Origin: Gemmatimonadales bacterium
GTDB taxonomy: Bacteria; Gemmatimonadota; Gemmatimonadetes; Gemmatimonadales; GWC2-71-9
DNA: 64,000 bases
NCBI GenBank assembly: GCA_036279355.1
Contig: DASUJH010000060.1
Coordinates: 62,001 to 126,000, forward strand
Direction of reading: 5' to 3'
Positions within the stretch are counted from its first letter, which is position 1, and each line of letters begins with the position of its first letter. The notes under the pieces were generated by a model. The model was given only the letters and a program-made list of their open reading frames with translations, was not told the origin of the DNA and searched no databases. Of the stretch, positions 53,262-61,237 are shown in pieces. The position numbers and the translations under genes were made by a program.

Positions 53262-54140
53262 GTGGCCGCCACGCTCTACGTCGTCGCGACGCCGCTCGGC
53301 AATCTGGCCGACCTCACTCCGCGCGCCGCCGACCTGCTCCGGCAGGTCTCGGTGGTCGCGGCCGAAGACACCCGACGCACCCGCGGACTCCTCGCGCATC
53401 TCGGCGCGAGCGGGTCGCGGGTGTTGAGCTTTCATGCCCACTCGCCGGCGCGGCGCCGCGACGTGCTCCTCGAGATGTTGCGCGACGGGCGCGACGTAGC
53501 GCTCGTCACCGATGCGGGCACGCCCGCCGTGAGTGATCCCGGGGCCGAGCTCGTGGCCGCCGCGCGCCTTGCGGGATTTTCCGTCGTGCCGCTGCCCGGC
53601 GCGTCGGCGGTGACGGCGGCGCTCTCGGCCTCGGGCTTCCCCGCCGATCGGTATCTCTTCCTCGGCTTCGTGCCGCGAAAGGGCGGGGAGCGCACGCGGC
53701 TGCTGGCCCGCGCGGCGGACGAGGAGTGGAGCGTCGTGCTGTTCGAGGCGCCGGGGCGGCTCGCCGCACTGCTTGCCGATCTGGTGCCGCTCGCGGGTGC
53801 GGGGCGCCGTGCCGTGGTGGCGCGCGAGCTCACCAAGGTGCACGAAGAATTCCGCGCGGGGACGCTTGCCGAGCTGGCGGATTATTATTCGGCGGACGAA
53901 CCGCGTGGCGAAATCACGGTGGTACTCGAGGGCGCCGGCGCACCCCCTGCCTCGACTTTCGATGTGGAGGAGGCGCGTGCGCGGGCCGACGCGCTCCTGG
54001 CGGAAGGACTCACGCGGCGCGAGGTCGCGCAGCGCCTGAGCGCGGCGCTCGGACTGTCGCGGAACGAGGCGTATCGAGTGGCGGCCGGGCGGCCGGAAGC
54101 GGAGCGAGACCGGCAGCCGGACGAGCGGGGCGAATCGTGA
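53262..54140 (+). CDS. rsmI: 16S rRNA (cytidine1402-2'-O)-methyltransferase
   Basis: 292 residues, GTG start. Tetrapyrrole methylase fold: LYVVATPLGNLADLTPRA, AAEDTRRTRGLLAHLG, ALVTDAGTPAVSDPGAELV and VPLPGASAVTAALSASG. Modifies C1402 in the ribosomal P site together with RsmH. The C-terminal tail (about 250-292) is Arg/Glu-rich. Its stop overlaps the GTG of the DUF4159 gene, opening a chain of seven coupled genes. Confidence 0.95.
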   Translation: MAATLYVVATPLGNLADLTPRAADLLRQVSVVAAEDTRRTRGLLAHLGASGSRVLSFHAHSPARRRDVLLEMLRDGRDVALVTDAGTPAVSDPGAELVAAARLAGFSVVPLPGASAVTAALSASGFPADRYLFLGFVPRKGGERTRLLARAADEEWSVVLFEAPGRLAALLADLVPLAGAGRRAVVARELTKVHEEFRAGTLAELADYYSADEPRGEITVVLEGAGAPPASTFDVEEARARADALLAEGLTRREVAQRLSAALGLSRNEAYRVAAGRPEAERDRQPDERGES

Positions 54141-54868
54141 AGTTTGCGTGGCTGGCAGCAGTGCTCGGAGCGTGCGTGGTGGCCGGGACCGGATCGGCGG
54201 ATGCGTCGAGCGCGCCCCGCCCGCGTTACGCGAATGCCTGCCCGCCCGATTGCGCTCCGCTCATGACCATCGGGCGCCTGCATTACGACGGCGGTGGCGA
54301 CTGGTACGCCAACCCTTCAAGCCTGCCGAATCTCCTCGAGGCCATCCGCACCAGGACCGCCCTGCCGGTTGCCGCTCAGGAAAGGGTCGTGACGCTCGAC
54401 GATGACGATCTCTGGAGCGTCGCCTTCATGCACATGACGGGGCACGGCAACGTGCACTGGAGCGACCGCGACCTCGTCACGCTCCGGCGCTGGCTCACCC
54501 AGGGCGGCTTTCTCGAGATCAGCGACAACTACGGGATGGACGCGTCGATTCGCCGCGAGCTCAGGCGCCTCTTTCCGGATCACGCCCTGGTGGAGGTGCC
54601 GCTGAATCACCCGATCTACCATCTCGTGTACGACTTCCCCAGGGGCCTCCCCAAGATCCACGAGCACGACGGCAAGCCGGCGCAGGGGTTCGGGATCTTT
54701 CTCGACGGGCGGCTCGCGGTCTTCTACGACTATCAGTGCGATCTGGGCGACGGCTGGGAAGATTTCGAGGTGCACCACGATCCACCGGCCAAGCACGAGG
54801 CGGCGCTGCGTATGGGTGTGAATCTCTTCGCGTACGCGGTCGGCTATGGCGGAGGTCGCGGCCAGTGA
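54137..54868 (+). CDS. DUF4159 exported protein
   Basis: 243 residues from GTG 54137 (GTGA overlap with rsmI). Signal peptide about 1-25. DUF4159 domain: TIGRLHYDGGGDWYANPSSLPNLLEAIRTRT, FMHMTGHGNVHWSDRDLVTLRRWLTQGGFLEISDNYG and a C-terminal VNLFAYAVGYGGGRGQ. The fold is related to class I glutamine amidotransferase-like domains without obvious catalytic Cys. In other phyla DUF4159 often sits with MoxR, DUF58 and BatA-like genes; none is in the window. Coupled to the DUF4175 gene by GTGA. Confidence 0.86.
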   Translation: MKFAWLAAVLGACVVAGTGSADASSAPRPRYANACPPDCAPLMTIGRLHYDGGGDWYANPSSLPNLLEAIRTRTALPVAAQERVVTLDDDDLWSVAFMHMTGHGNVHWSDRDLVTLRRWLTQGGFLEISDNYGMDASIRRELRRLFPDHALVEVPLNHPIYHLVYDFPRGLPKIHEHDGKPAQGFGIFLDGRLAVFYDYQCDLGDGWEDFEVHHDPPAKHEAALRMGVNLFAYAVGYGGGRGQ

Positions 54869-57800
54869 CGTCGCCGTCGGCGCCGCGACCCATGACGGCG
54901 GCGCCGGCCACCGCGCGCGCGCTCGAGCAGCTGGCGCGCCCCATCCGCGCGCGGAGCCGGGCGGCGTGGCTCGCCGCCGCGCTCGGGGTCGCGGCGCTCG
55001 TGCTCGGGCTGATGGCGTGGCTCGCGCGGCTCGAGGTGCTCTCGGCCCCCTGGTGGGTCCTCGCCGCATGGGCACTCGCGCTGGCCGGGCTCGCCGGCGT
55101 CATGTTCCACGCGGTTCGTCGCGAACCCACGCTCGCGCTCAGGAGCTTTGCGCGGCAGCTGGAGCAGGCGGGCGGCTGGCGCGAGGGCGCGCTGGCGACG
55201 ATGCTCGACCGCCCGGCGGCCGGCACCAGCGACGCGCTCCTCGGCCTTGCCGACCGCGCGCGGGCCGACGATCTCGCCGCCCGCGGGCGTGCCGCCGCGG
55301 CGCCGCTCGCGCGTTCCGCCGCCGAACGACTGGTCGCCGGCGGCACGTGCCTCATGCTCGGCCTCGGCACGCTGGCGGCGGCCGGGCCGCTCGGCGGCGG
55401 CGCGGCCGCGCTCTGGCACCCCGCGCGGGCGTGGCGCGCGACGATGGCGCCCGTCCGGCTCGCCTCCGATGCACGCGTCGTCGACCGGGGCGGCCGGGTG
55501 GCGCTCCACGTCGAGGCGGTCGGTCGCCACGAGGCCACGCTCTGGCTCCGCGCGCCCGGCGAGGAGTGGCGCCCGACGCCGCTCGCGCTCGACTCGCTGG
55601 GCCGCGCGCGATTCGTCGCCGGCCCGCTCCGCGGCGATCTTTTCGCCCGTGCGACAAGCGGGCACCGCGCGTCGGATACGATAACCGTGCGCGTCCGGCC
55701 GCCCGTTTTTCTCGGCGCGCTCACGGTGACCGCCCATTATCCCCGCTACCTCAACCTGGACGACGAGCCGATCGCCACCTCGGGCGATACGGTCCTGCTT
55801 CCGGCCGGCACCCGGATCGAAACGCACGGCGAGGCAAGCGCGCCGCTGGCGAGCGCGGTGTGGACCGGCGGCGCGCGCGCCGAGTCACTCGGCGTCGCCG
55901 CGACGCGCTTTCGCGGCAGCTTCGTTCCGCACGCGTCGGGCGGCTATGCCCTCGCGCTGGCCGCCGAGTCGGGCACGCCGCTCGCGGGCGACACCGCGCG
56001 CTTCGCCGTTCGCCTCGTCGAAGACAGCGTGCCGGTGGTCGACGTCCCCTCGCCCGGAGCCGATACGGTCGCACCGCTCGACCTGCGCGTGCCGCTCGTG
56101 ATCGATGCCCGCGACGATCACGGACTCCGCGCGCTCGCGGTCGAGAGCCGCCGGATCGCGCGGCTCGGCGGCGCCGACCCGGCGGTGCGGGAGATCGTGC
56201 CGCTGCCGCCCGGCACCGGCGATCGAGGCATCGCGATGTTCACGCTCGACCTCAACCGCCGCGGGCTGCTACCGGGCGACACGGTGCGCTATGTCGCGAC
56301 GGCGACCGACAACTCGCCTCGCGGACAGACGGGGCGCTCGCGCGAGTACGTGATCCGCCTCCCCACGATGAGCGAAGTGCGCGCAGCCGAGCGGACCGCG
56401 AGCCGGGCGATCGGCGGGAGGATTGACAGTCTCGCCGAGCGAAGCCGGGCGCTCGAGCGCGCCACCGAGGATCTGGCGCGCGAACAGCCGCGCGCGACGG
56501 GCGGAGAATCCCAGCGGAACGACGCGCTCTCCTACGGCGAGGCCAAGCGGGCCCAGCAGGTGGCCGGCGATCAGCGCCAGCTCGTGCGAGAGGCGGAGGC
56601 GTTGCAGCAGCAGCTCGCGCAGCTCGAGCGAAGCGCCGAAGCGGCGGGCGTCCGCGATTCGGCATGGCAGCGGCAACTGGCCGACATTCGCCAGCAGCTC
56701 GCGCGCGCGCTCACGCCGGAAATGCGGCAGAGCCTGGAGGCGCTCGAGCGGGCGCTCAAGGATCTCAACGCCGAGCAGACCCGGCAATCGCTCGAGGCCC
56801 TGGCCGAGCACCAGCGGGAAATGCGCGCCGCGCTGGAGCAGAGTCGCGAGCTGTTCCGGCGCGCGGCGCTCGAGGGCGAGCTTGCGAATCTGAGCCAGGA
56901 ATCGCGCGATCTGGCGCGGGAGCAGCGCCGGTGGTCCGAGCAGGTGCCGGCCGCGGACAGCGCGCGCGCCTCGGCTGCCGAGCGCCGGCTCGCCGGGCGC
57001 ACCGACTCGCTCTCGGCGGCGTTGCGTTCGCTCGCGCCAAATCATGCTGACTCGTCGGGAGGCAGCCCGCAGTCGCAACTTGCCGATGCGGCCCGGCGCG
57101 CGGACGACGCGGCCCGTGAGATGAAACAGGCCGCCGGCGCCGCGCAGGCGGGCCAGCGCCCCTCGGCGCAGCAGCGTGGCGAGCACGCGGCGGAGCAGCT
57201 TCGATCGCTCGGCGAATCGCTCCAGCAGCAGCGGCAGGGCATGCAGCAGGCGTGGCGCCGGGAGGTGGCGGAGGCGCTGGACCGCGCGCTGGCCGAGACG
57301 AGCCGCCTCTCCGAGCGCCAGTTGGCCGTCGCGCAGGCGTTCGAGCGCGGCGCCGCGGCGATGGCGCTGCGGGGCGAGCAGGCCGCCATCGAGGAGGGCG
57401 TGACACGGCTCCAGGCCCAACTCAAGGATGTTGCCGGAAAGAACGCGCTGGTGCCGCCCACGATCGCGCAGGCGCTCGCGGCGGCGTCGCAGTCGATGGA
57501 GCATTCGCGCGACGCGGTCAGCTCGGCCAATCCCAACGGTCGCGAGGCGGCCGAGCAGGCGGGCGAAGCCGTGGACGGGCTCAACGTCGCCGCCTATCAG
57601 ATGCTGCGGGCGCGCGACGCCGTATCGGGCGCGCAGTCTGGGAGCGGGCTCGCCGAGGCGCTGGAGCAATTGGGCAAGCTCGCCGACCGCCAGGGACAGT
57701 TGGGCCAGCAGAGCGGCGGGCTGCTGCCGATGGTGGGGGCGAGCGGCTATCAGGAGCGGCTGCGCCAACTGGGCGCCGAGCAGCGTGCGCTGGCGCAGCA

Positions 57801-58173
57801 GCTCGAGCGGCTCAAGGGGCAGGGGAGCATCGCCGGTGCCGGCGAGATGGCGGACGAGGCCAAGGATCTCGCGCGGAATCTCGAGAACCGGCAGCTCGAC
57901 CGGGGCATCGTGCAGCGACAGGAGCGGCTGTTCCGACGGATGCTGGACGCCGGCCGCACGCTGCAAGGACGCGAGGAAGACGAACGCAAGGAGCGCCAGA
58001 GCACGCCGGGCAGCGACGACAACGTCCGCCTGCCGCCGGCGCTCCGCGCGCGGCTGCTCGACGACGCCGACCGGCTCCGGATGCCGAGCTGGGAGGACAT
58101 GCAGCGACTCTCGCCCGAGGAGCGGCGGCTGGTAATGGATTACTTCCGTCGGCTGTCGGAGGCACCGCGATGA
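54865..58173 (+). CDS. DUF4175 membrane protein with long coiled coil
   Basis: 1102 residues from GTG 54865. Three N-terminal transmembrane helices (about 34-54, 62-83 and 150-175), then beta-rich domains (about 195-490; LTVTAHYPRYLNLDDEPIATSGDTV, VDARDDHGLRALAV) and about 500 residues of Gln/Glu/Arg/Ala-rich coiled coil (QQLAQLERSAEAA, QLVREAEALQQQ) ending near YFRRLSEAP. This is the DUF4175 architecture seen in Bacteroidota and myxobacteria. No enzymatic motif. It probably spans or tethers in the periplasm as an organiser of the neighbouring exported proteins. Confidence 0.85.
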   Translation: MTSPSAPRPMTAAPATARALEQLARPIRARSRAAWLAAALGVAALVLGLMAWLARLEVLSAPWWVLAAWALALAGLAGVMFHAVRREPTLALRSFARQLEQAGGWREGALATMLDRPAAGTSDALLGLADRARADDLAARGRAAAAPLARSAAERLVAGGTCLMLGLGTLAAAGPLGGGAAALWHPARAWRATMAPVRLASDARVVDRGGRVALHVEAVGRHEATLWLRAPGEEWRPTPLALDSLGRARFVAGPLRGDLFARATSGHRASDTITVRVRPPVFLGALTVTAHYPRYLNLDDEPIATSGDTVLLPAGTRIETHGEASAPLASAVWTGGARAESLGVAATRFRGSFVPHASGGYALALAAESGTPLAGDTARFAVRLVEDSVPVVDVPSPGADTVAPLDLRVPLVIDARDDHGLRALAVESRRIARLGGADPAVREIVPLPPGTGDRGIAMFTLDLNRRGLLPGDTVRYVATATDNSPRGQTGRSREYVIRLPTMSEVRAAERTASRAIGGRIDSLAERSRALERATEDLAREQPRATGGESQRNDALSYGEAKRAQQVAGDQRQLVREAEALQQQLAQLERSAEAAGVRDSAWQRQLADIRQQLARALTPEMRQSLEALERALKDLNAEQTRQSLEALAEHQREMRAALEQSRELFRRAALEGELANLSQESRDLAREQRRWSEQVPAADSARASAAERRLAGRTDSLSAALRSLAPNHADSSGGSPQSQLADAARRADDAAREMKQAAGAAQAGQRPSAQQRGEHAAEQLRSLGESLQQQRQGMQQAWRREVAEALDRALAETSRLSERQLAVAQAFERGAAAMALRGEQAAIEEGVTRLQAQLKDVAGKNALVPPTIAQALAAASQSMEHSRDAVSSANPNGREAAEQAGEAVDGLNVAAYQMLRARDAVSGAQSGSGLAEALEQLGKLADRQGQLGQQSGGLLPMVGASGYQERLRQLGAEQRALAQQLERLKGQGSIAGAGEMADEAKDLARNLENRQLDRGIVQRQERLFRRMLDAGRTLQGREEDERKERQSTPGSDDNVRLPPALRARLLDDADRLRMPSWEDMQRLSPEERRLVMDYFRRLSEAPR

Positions 58174-59903
58174 GCACGCGCGCGTGGCTGCTCGCCTCGT
58201 TGCTGCTCGTGCCGGCCGCGAGCGCGGCAGCGCAGCAGTCGGACTCGCTCCGGCACGCGTACGATCTCGAGCGGAGGGGAAGTTTCGCCGATGCCGCCGC
58301 CCTGTACCGGGGCGTGCTCGCCGCGCACCCTGCTGAATCCGCCGCACTCTTCGGGCTCGAGCGCACGTTGCTCGCGCTCAATCGGGCGCCCGACATCCTT
58401 CCCGAAGCGCGGGCGGCGATCGCGGGCATGCCGGGCACCGGCGCCTTCTATGGCGTCGCGATCCGCGCCTGGGCCGCCGCCGGGCAAATGGACAGCATCC
58501 GCACCACCGCACTTGCATGGGCCAGCGCGGTCCCGGACGAGGAGGCGCCGTACCGCGAATGGGGCGCCGCGGCGCTCGCGCGCCACGATCGGGCGGAGGC
58601 GCGGCGTGCCTATCGCGCAGGGCGTGAACGGTTGCGGCGCCCCGACGCGCTGGCGCCCGAGCTGGCGCGGCTCGCCGTGGAGGACAGCGACTGGGCCACC
58701 GCCGTGCGAGAGTGGGTCACGGCCACCGCGCGCGCGCCGGCCTATCGGGCGACTGCGGCCACGGCGCTCGCCGGCGCACCCGACGCGGTGCGCGCGGGCC
58801 TGCTCCATCGCCTGCGCGACACGGACGCTCCCGCAGCGCGGTGGATCGAGGCCGATCTGCGCGCCCGCTGGGGCGATCCGCTTGGCGGCTATCAGATACT
58901 TGCCGGCGCGCTACCGGACGATCGCGGACAGGCGGCGGACGCGCTGCGCGTCTTCCTCGGCGAGTTGCGCGATACGCCGGGTCAGGCCGCGGCGCGGGCG
59001 CGGGGCTTGGCACTCGAGGCGCTCGCCGCCCGCGCTGAGGACGGCGAGCGCGAGCGCCTCAAGTTGGAAGCGGTGCGCGCGTTCACGGCGGCGGGCGATC
59101 AGGCCGGCGCCGAACGGATGGCCGGTCAGCTCGCCGCGGATTCGAGCGGCTCGCCCGGCGCTGCGTCGGATGCGGCGGGCGCGGTGGTCGGCCTCCTGCT
59201 TGGCAAGGGCAATGTCGAGGGCGCCGAGCGGAAGCTCGCCACGTTGAAGGACACGCTCCCGGGCGACCGGTATCTGGCCCTTCGCCGCCGGGTGGCGTGG
59301 GCCTGGGTGCGCACCGGCCGGCTTGATCGCGCCGATTCGACGCTTGGCGCGGACACCACCGTCGACGGACTTGCCCTGGCCGGCAGGCTTCGACTGCTGC
59401 ACGGCGATGTGCGTGGCGCGGTGGAGCGCCTCGCCGCGGCGGGACCCTACGCCGGAACGCGCGAGGAGGCCACGCAGCGTACCGCGCTGCTCGCGCTGCT
59501 CCAGCCGATCGAAGCGGACTCCCTCCCGGCGCTCGGCCGGGCGCTGCTCGGCCTCGAGCGCGGCGATACCGCGCGCGCGATCGCAGGGCTCACGGACGCC
59601 GCCGGCGGGCTGCCGCCGGCGAAGGGCGGAGCGGCGCTTCGGCTCTATGCCGGCACCATCGCCCGCGCTGCCGGAAACGACGCCGACGCCGAGCGGCTCT
59701 TCCGTGCGGCCGACATCGCTGAGGCTGAGGCCACGGCGCCCGCGGCGGAGCTCGCGCTCGGGCGGCTGTTGCTCGACCTCAACCGGGCCCCCGAAGCAGT
59801 GAAGGTACTTGAGCAACTCATCCTCGCGCACCCGCAAAGTGCGCTGGTGCCGGCGGCGCGGCGCGCGCTCGACGAGGCGCGGGGCGGGGTGCCTCCCACA
59901 TGA
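58170..59903 (+). CDS. Secreted TPR-repeat protein
   Basis: 577 residues from ATG 58170 (ATGA overlap). Signal peptide 1-21 (ASAAAQ). Then helical hairpins of TPR type: LRHAYDLERRGSFADAAALYRGVLAAHP, APYREWGAAALARHDRAEARRAYRAG, and a C-terminal AELALGRLLLDLNRAPEAVKVLEQLILAHPQSA. Probably a periplasmic adaptor. No enzymatic domain. It couples directly to the Tat-exported protein by ATGA. Confidence 0.88.
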   Translation: MSTRAWLLASLLLVPAASAAAQQSDSLRHAYDLERRGSFADAAALYRGVLAAHPAESAALFGLERTLLALNRAPDILPEARAAIAGMPGTGAFYGVAIRAWAAAGQMDSIRTTALAWASAVPDEEAPYREWGAAALARHDRAEARRAYRAGRERLRRPDALAPELARLAVEDSDWATAVREWVTATARAPAYRATAATALAGAPDAVRAGLLHRLRDTDAPAARWIEADLRARWGDPLGGYQILAGALPDDRGQAADALRVFLGELRDTPGQAAARARGLALEALAARAEDGERERLKLEAVRAFTAAGDQAGAERMAGQLAADSSGSPGAASDAAGAVVGLLLGKGNVEGAERKLATLKDTLPGDRYLALRRRVAWAWVRTGRLDRADSTLGADTTVDGLALAGRLRLLHGDVRGAVERLAAAGPYAGTREEATQRTALLALLQPIEADSLPALGRALLGLERGDTARAIAGLTDAAGGLPPAKGGAALRLYAGTIARAAGNDADAERLFRAADIAEAEATAPAAELALGRLLLDLNRAPEAVKVLEQLILAHPQSALVPAARRALDEARGGVPPT

Positions 59904-61237
59904 GGCGGCGCGACTTTCTCGCCCGCGCGGGCGCGGCGCTCGCGGCACTTGCACCCGCCGGGGGGCTCTCGTCCGCTGCGGCGCTCGCGCCGCTCGGCGG
60001 TCCGCTCGCACGATCGTCGTGGGGCAGGCGCGCGGCGCCGTGGCTCCTCGCCCCGATGGACGACGCGCAGACCGATCACCTCAAGGCGTACGGGCTCGCC
60101 TACCGCGCAGTCGAGCGCGGTGCGCGGGCCGAGTGGTTCCTCAACTTCAGGAACGGGTCCTTCCTCCTCCCGGCCGATGGCGCGGTGGAGCGTGACGCCG
60201 CTCTCGCCGGCATCGCGCTCGAGCGGCTCGACGACGGCGCGCTCCTCGCGATTCGCGGGCGGATCCAGAACGAGAACATGGACGCCATCCCGCTGGAGAA
60301 GGCGCCGCGGGTGGCCGTGTACCAGCCGCCCAATGCGCCGCCGTGGGACGATGCGGTGACGATGGCCCTCAACTATGCGGGCATCAAGTTCGAGACCGTA
60401 TGGGACGCAGAGGTGCTGCACGACGGACTCCGGCGGTACGACTGGTTGCACCTGCACCACGAAGACTTCACCGGCCAGTACTCCAAGTTCTACCTCAACT
60501 ACGCCGGCGCGCCGTGGCTTGCCGACATGGTCCGGCAGAACACGGCGATGGCGCGGGCGCAGGGCTTTCCCTCGGTACCCGAGCTCAAGAAGGCGGTGGC
60601 GCGCGCGATCGCCGCGTTCGTCGAGCGGGGCGGCTTTCTTTTCGCGATGTGCACCGCCACGGAAACCCTCGACCTGGCGCTCGCCGGCGAAGGCGTCGAC
60701 ATCTCGACCAATTTTGCCGACGGCACCCCGATGGATCCGAACGCAAGCGCCAAGATGCACTGGGACCGCGCCCTCGCCTTCCAGAACGCGCGGCTCGAGC
60801 CCGATCCGATGACGCCGGTGTTCTCGGACATCGACGGCCACCAAGTCAACTCCCTCGATCACCGGCAGCCGCTGGGCTCGTTCGCGCTGTTCAACTTCAG
60901 CGCCAAGATCGATCCGGTGGCCACCATGCTGGTGCAGAACCACCGGCAGGTCATCCCCGACTTCTACGGTCTCACGACCTCGTTCACCCGCCGCACGCTC
61001 AAGCCGAGCGACACGGTACTGGCCGACGAGCCGGGCGCGCCCTGGGTCAAGTACATTCATGGGGAGCGGGGGCAGGGCACCTGGACGTTCTTCGGCGGAC
61101 ACGACCCGGAGGACCCGCAGCACCAGATCGGCGACGTGCCGACCGATCTCTCCCTGCATCCGCACTCGCCGGGCTACCGGCTCATCCTGAACAACGTGCT
61201 GTTCCCCGCGGCGAAGAAGAAAGAGCTCAAGACCTGA
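59900..61237 (+). CDS. Tat-exported conserved protein of unknown function (often labelled asparagine synthetase B)
   Basis: 445 residues. Twin-arginine signal RRRDFLARAGAALAALAP (2-19). The mature protein is highly conserved with Bacteroidota proteins: LLAPMDDAQTDHLKAYGLAY, DWLHLHHEDFTGQYSKF, GGFLFAMCTATETLDLAL, GTWTFFGGHDPEDPQHQ and SPGYRLILNNVLFPAAKKKELKT. These are sometimes named asparagine synthetase B, but neither an N-terminal Cys glutaminase nor a PP-loop is present, so the name is not supported. An amidotransferase-like (ThuA/DUF4159-like) fold is possible. Role unknown; location suggests envelope. Confidence 0.87.
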   Translation: MRRRDFLARAGAALAALAPAGGLSSAAALAPLGGPLARSSWGRRAAPWLLAPMDDAQTDHLKAYGLAYRAVERGARAEWFLNFRNGSFLLPADGAVERDAALAGIALERLDDGALLAIRGRIQNENMDAIPLEKAPRVAVYQPPNAPPWDDAVTMALNYAGIKFETVWDAEVLHDGLRRYDWLHLHHEDFTGQYSKFYLNYAGAPWLADMVRQNTAMARAQGFPSVPELKKAVARAIAAFVERGGFLFAMCTATETLDLALAGEGVDISTNFADGTPMDPNASAKMHWDRALAFQNARLEPDPMTPVFSDIDGHQVNSLDHRQPLGSFALFNFSAKIDPVATMLVQNHRQVIPDFYGLTTSFTRRTLKPSDTVLADEPGAPWVKYIHGERGQGTWTFFGGHDPEDPQHQIGDVPTDLSLHPHSPGYRLILNNVLFPAAKKKELKT

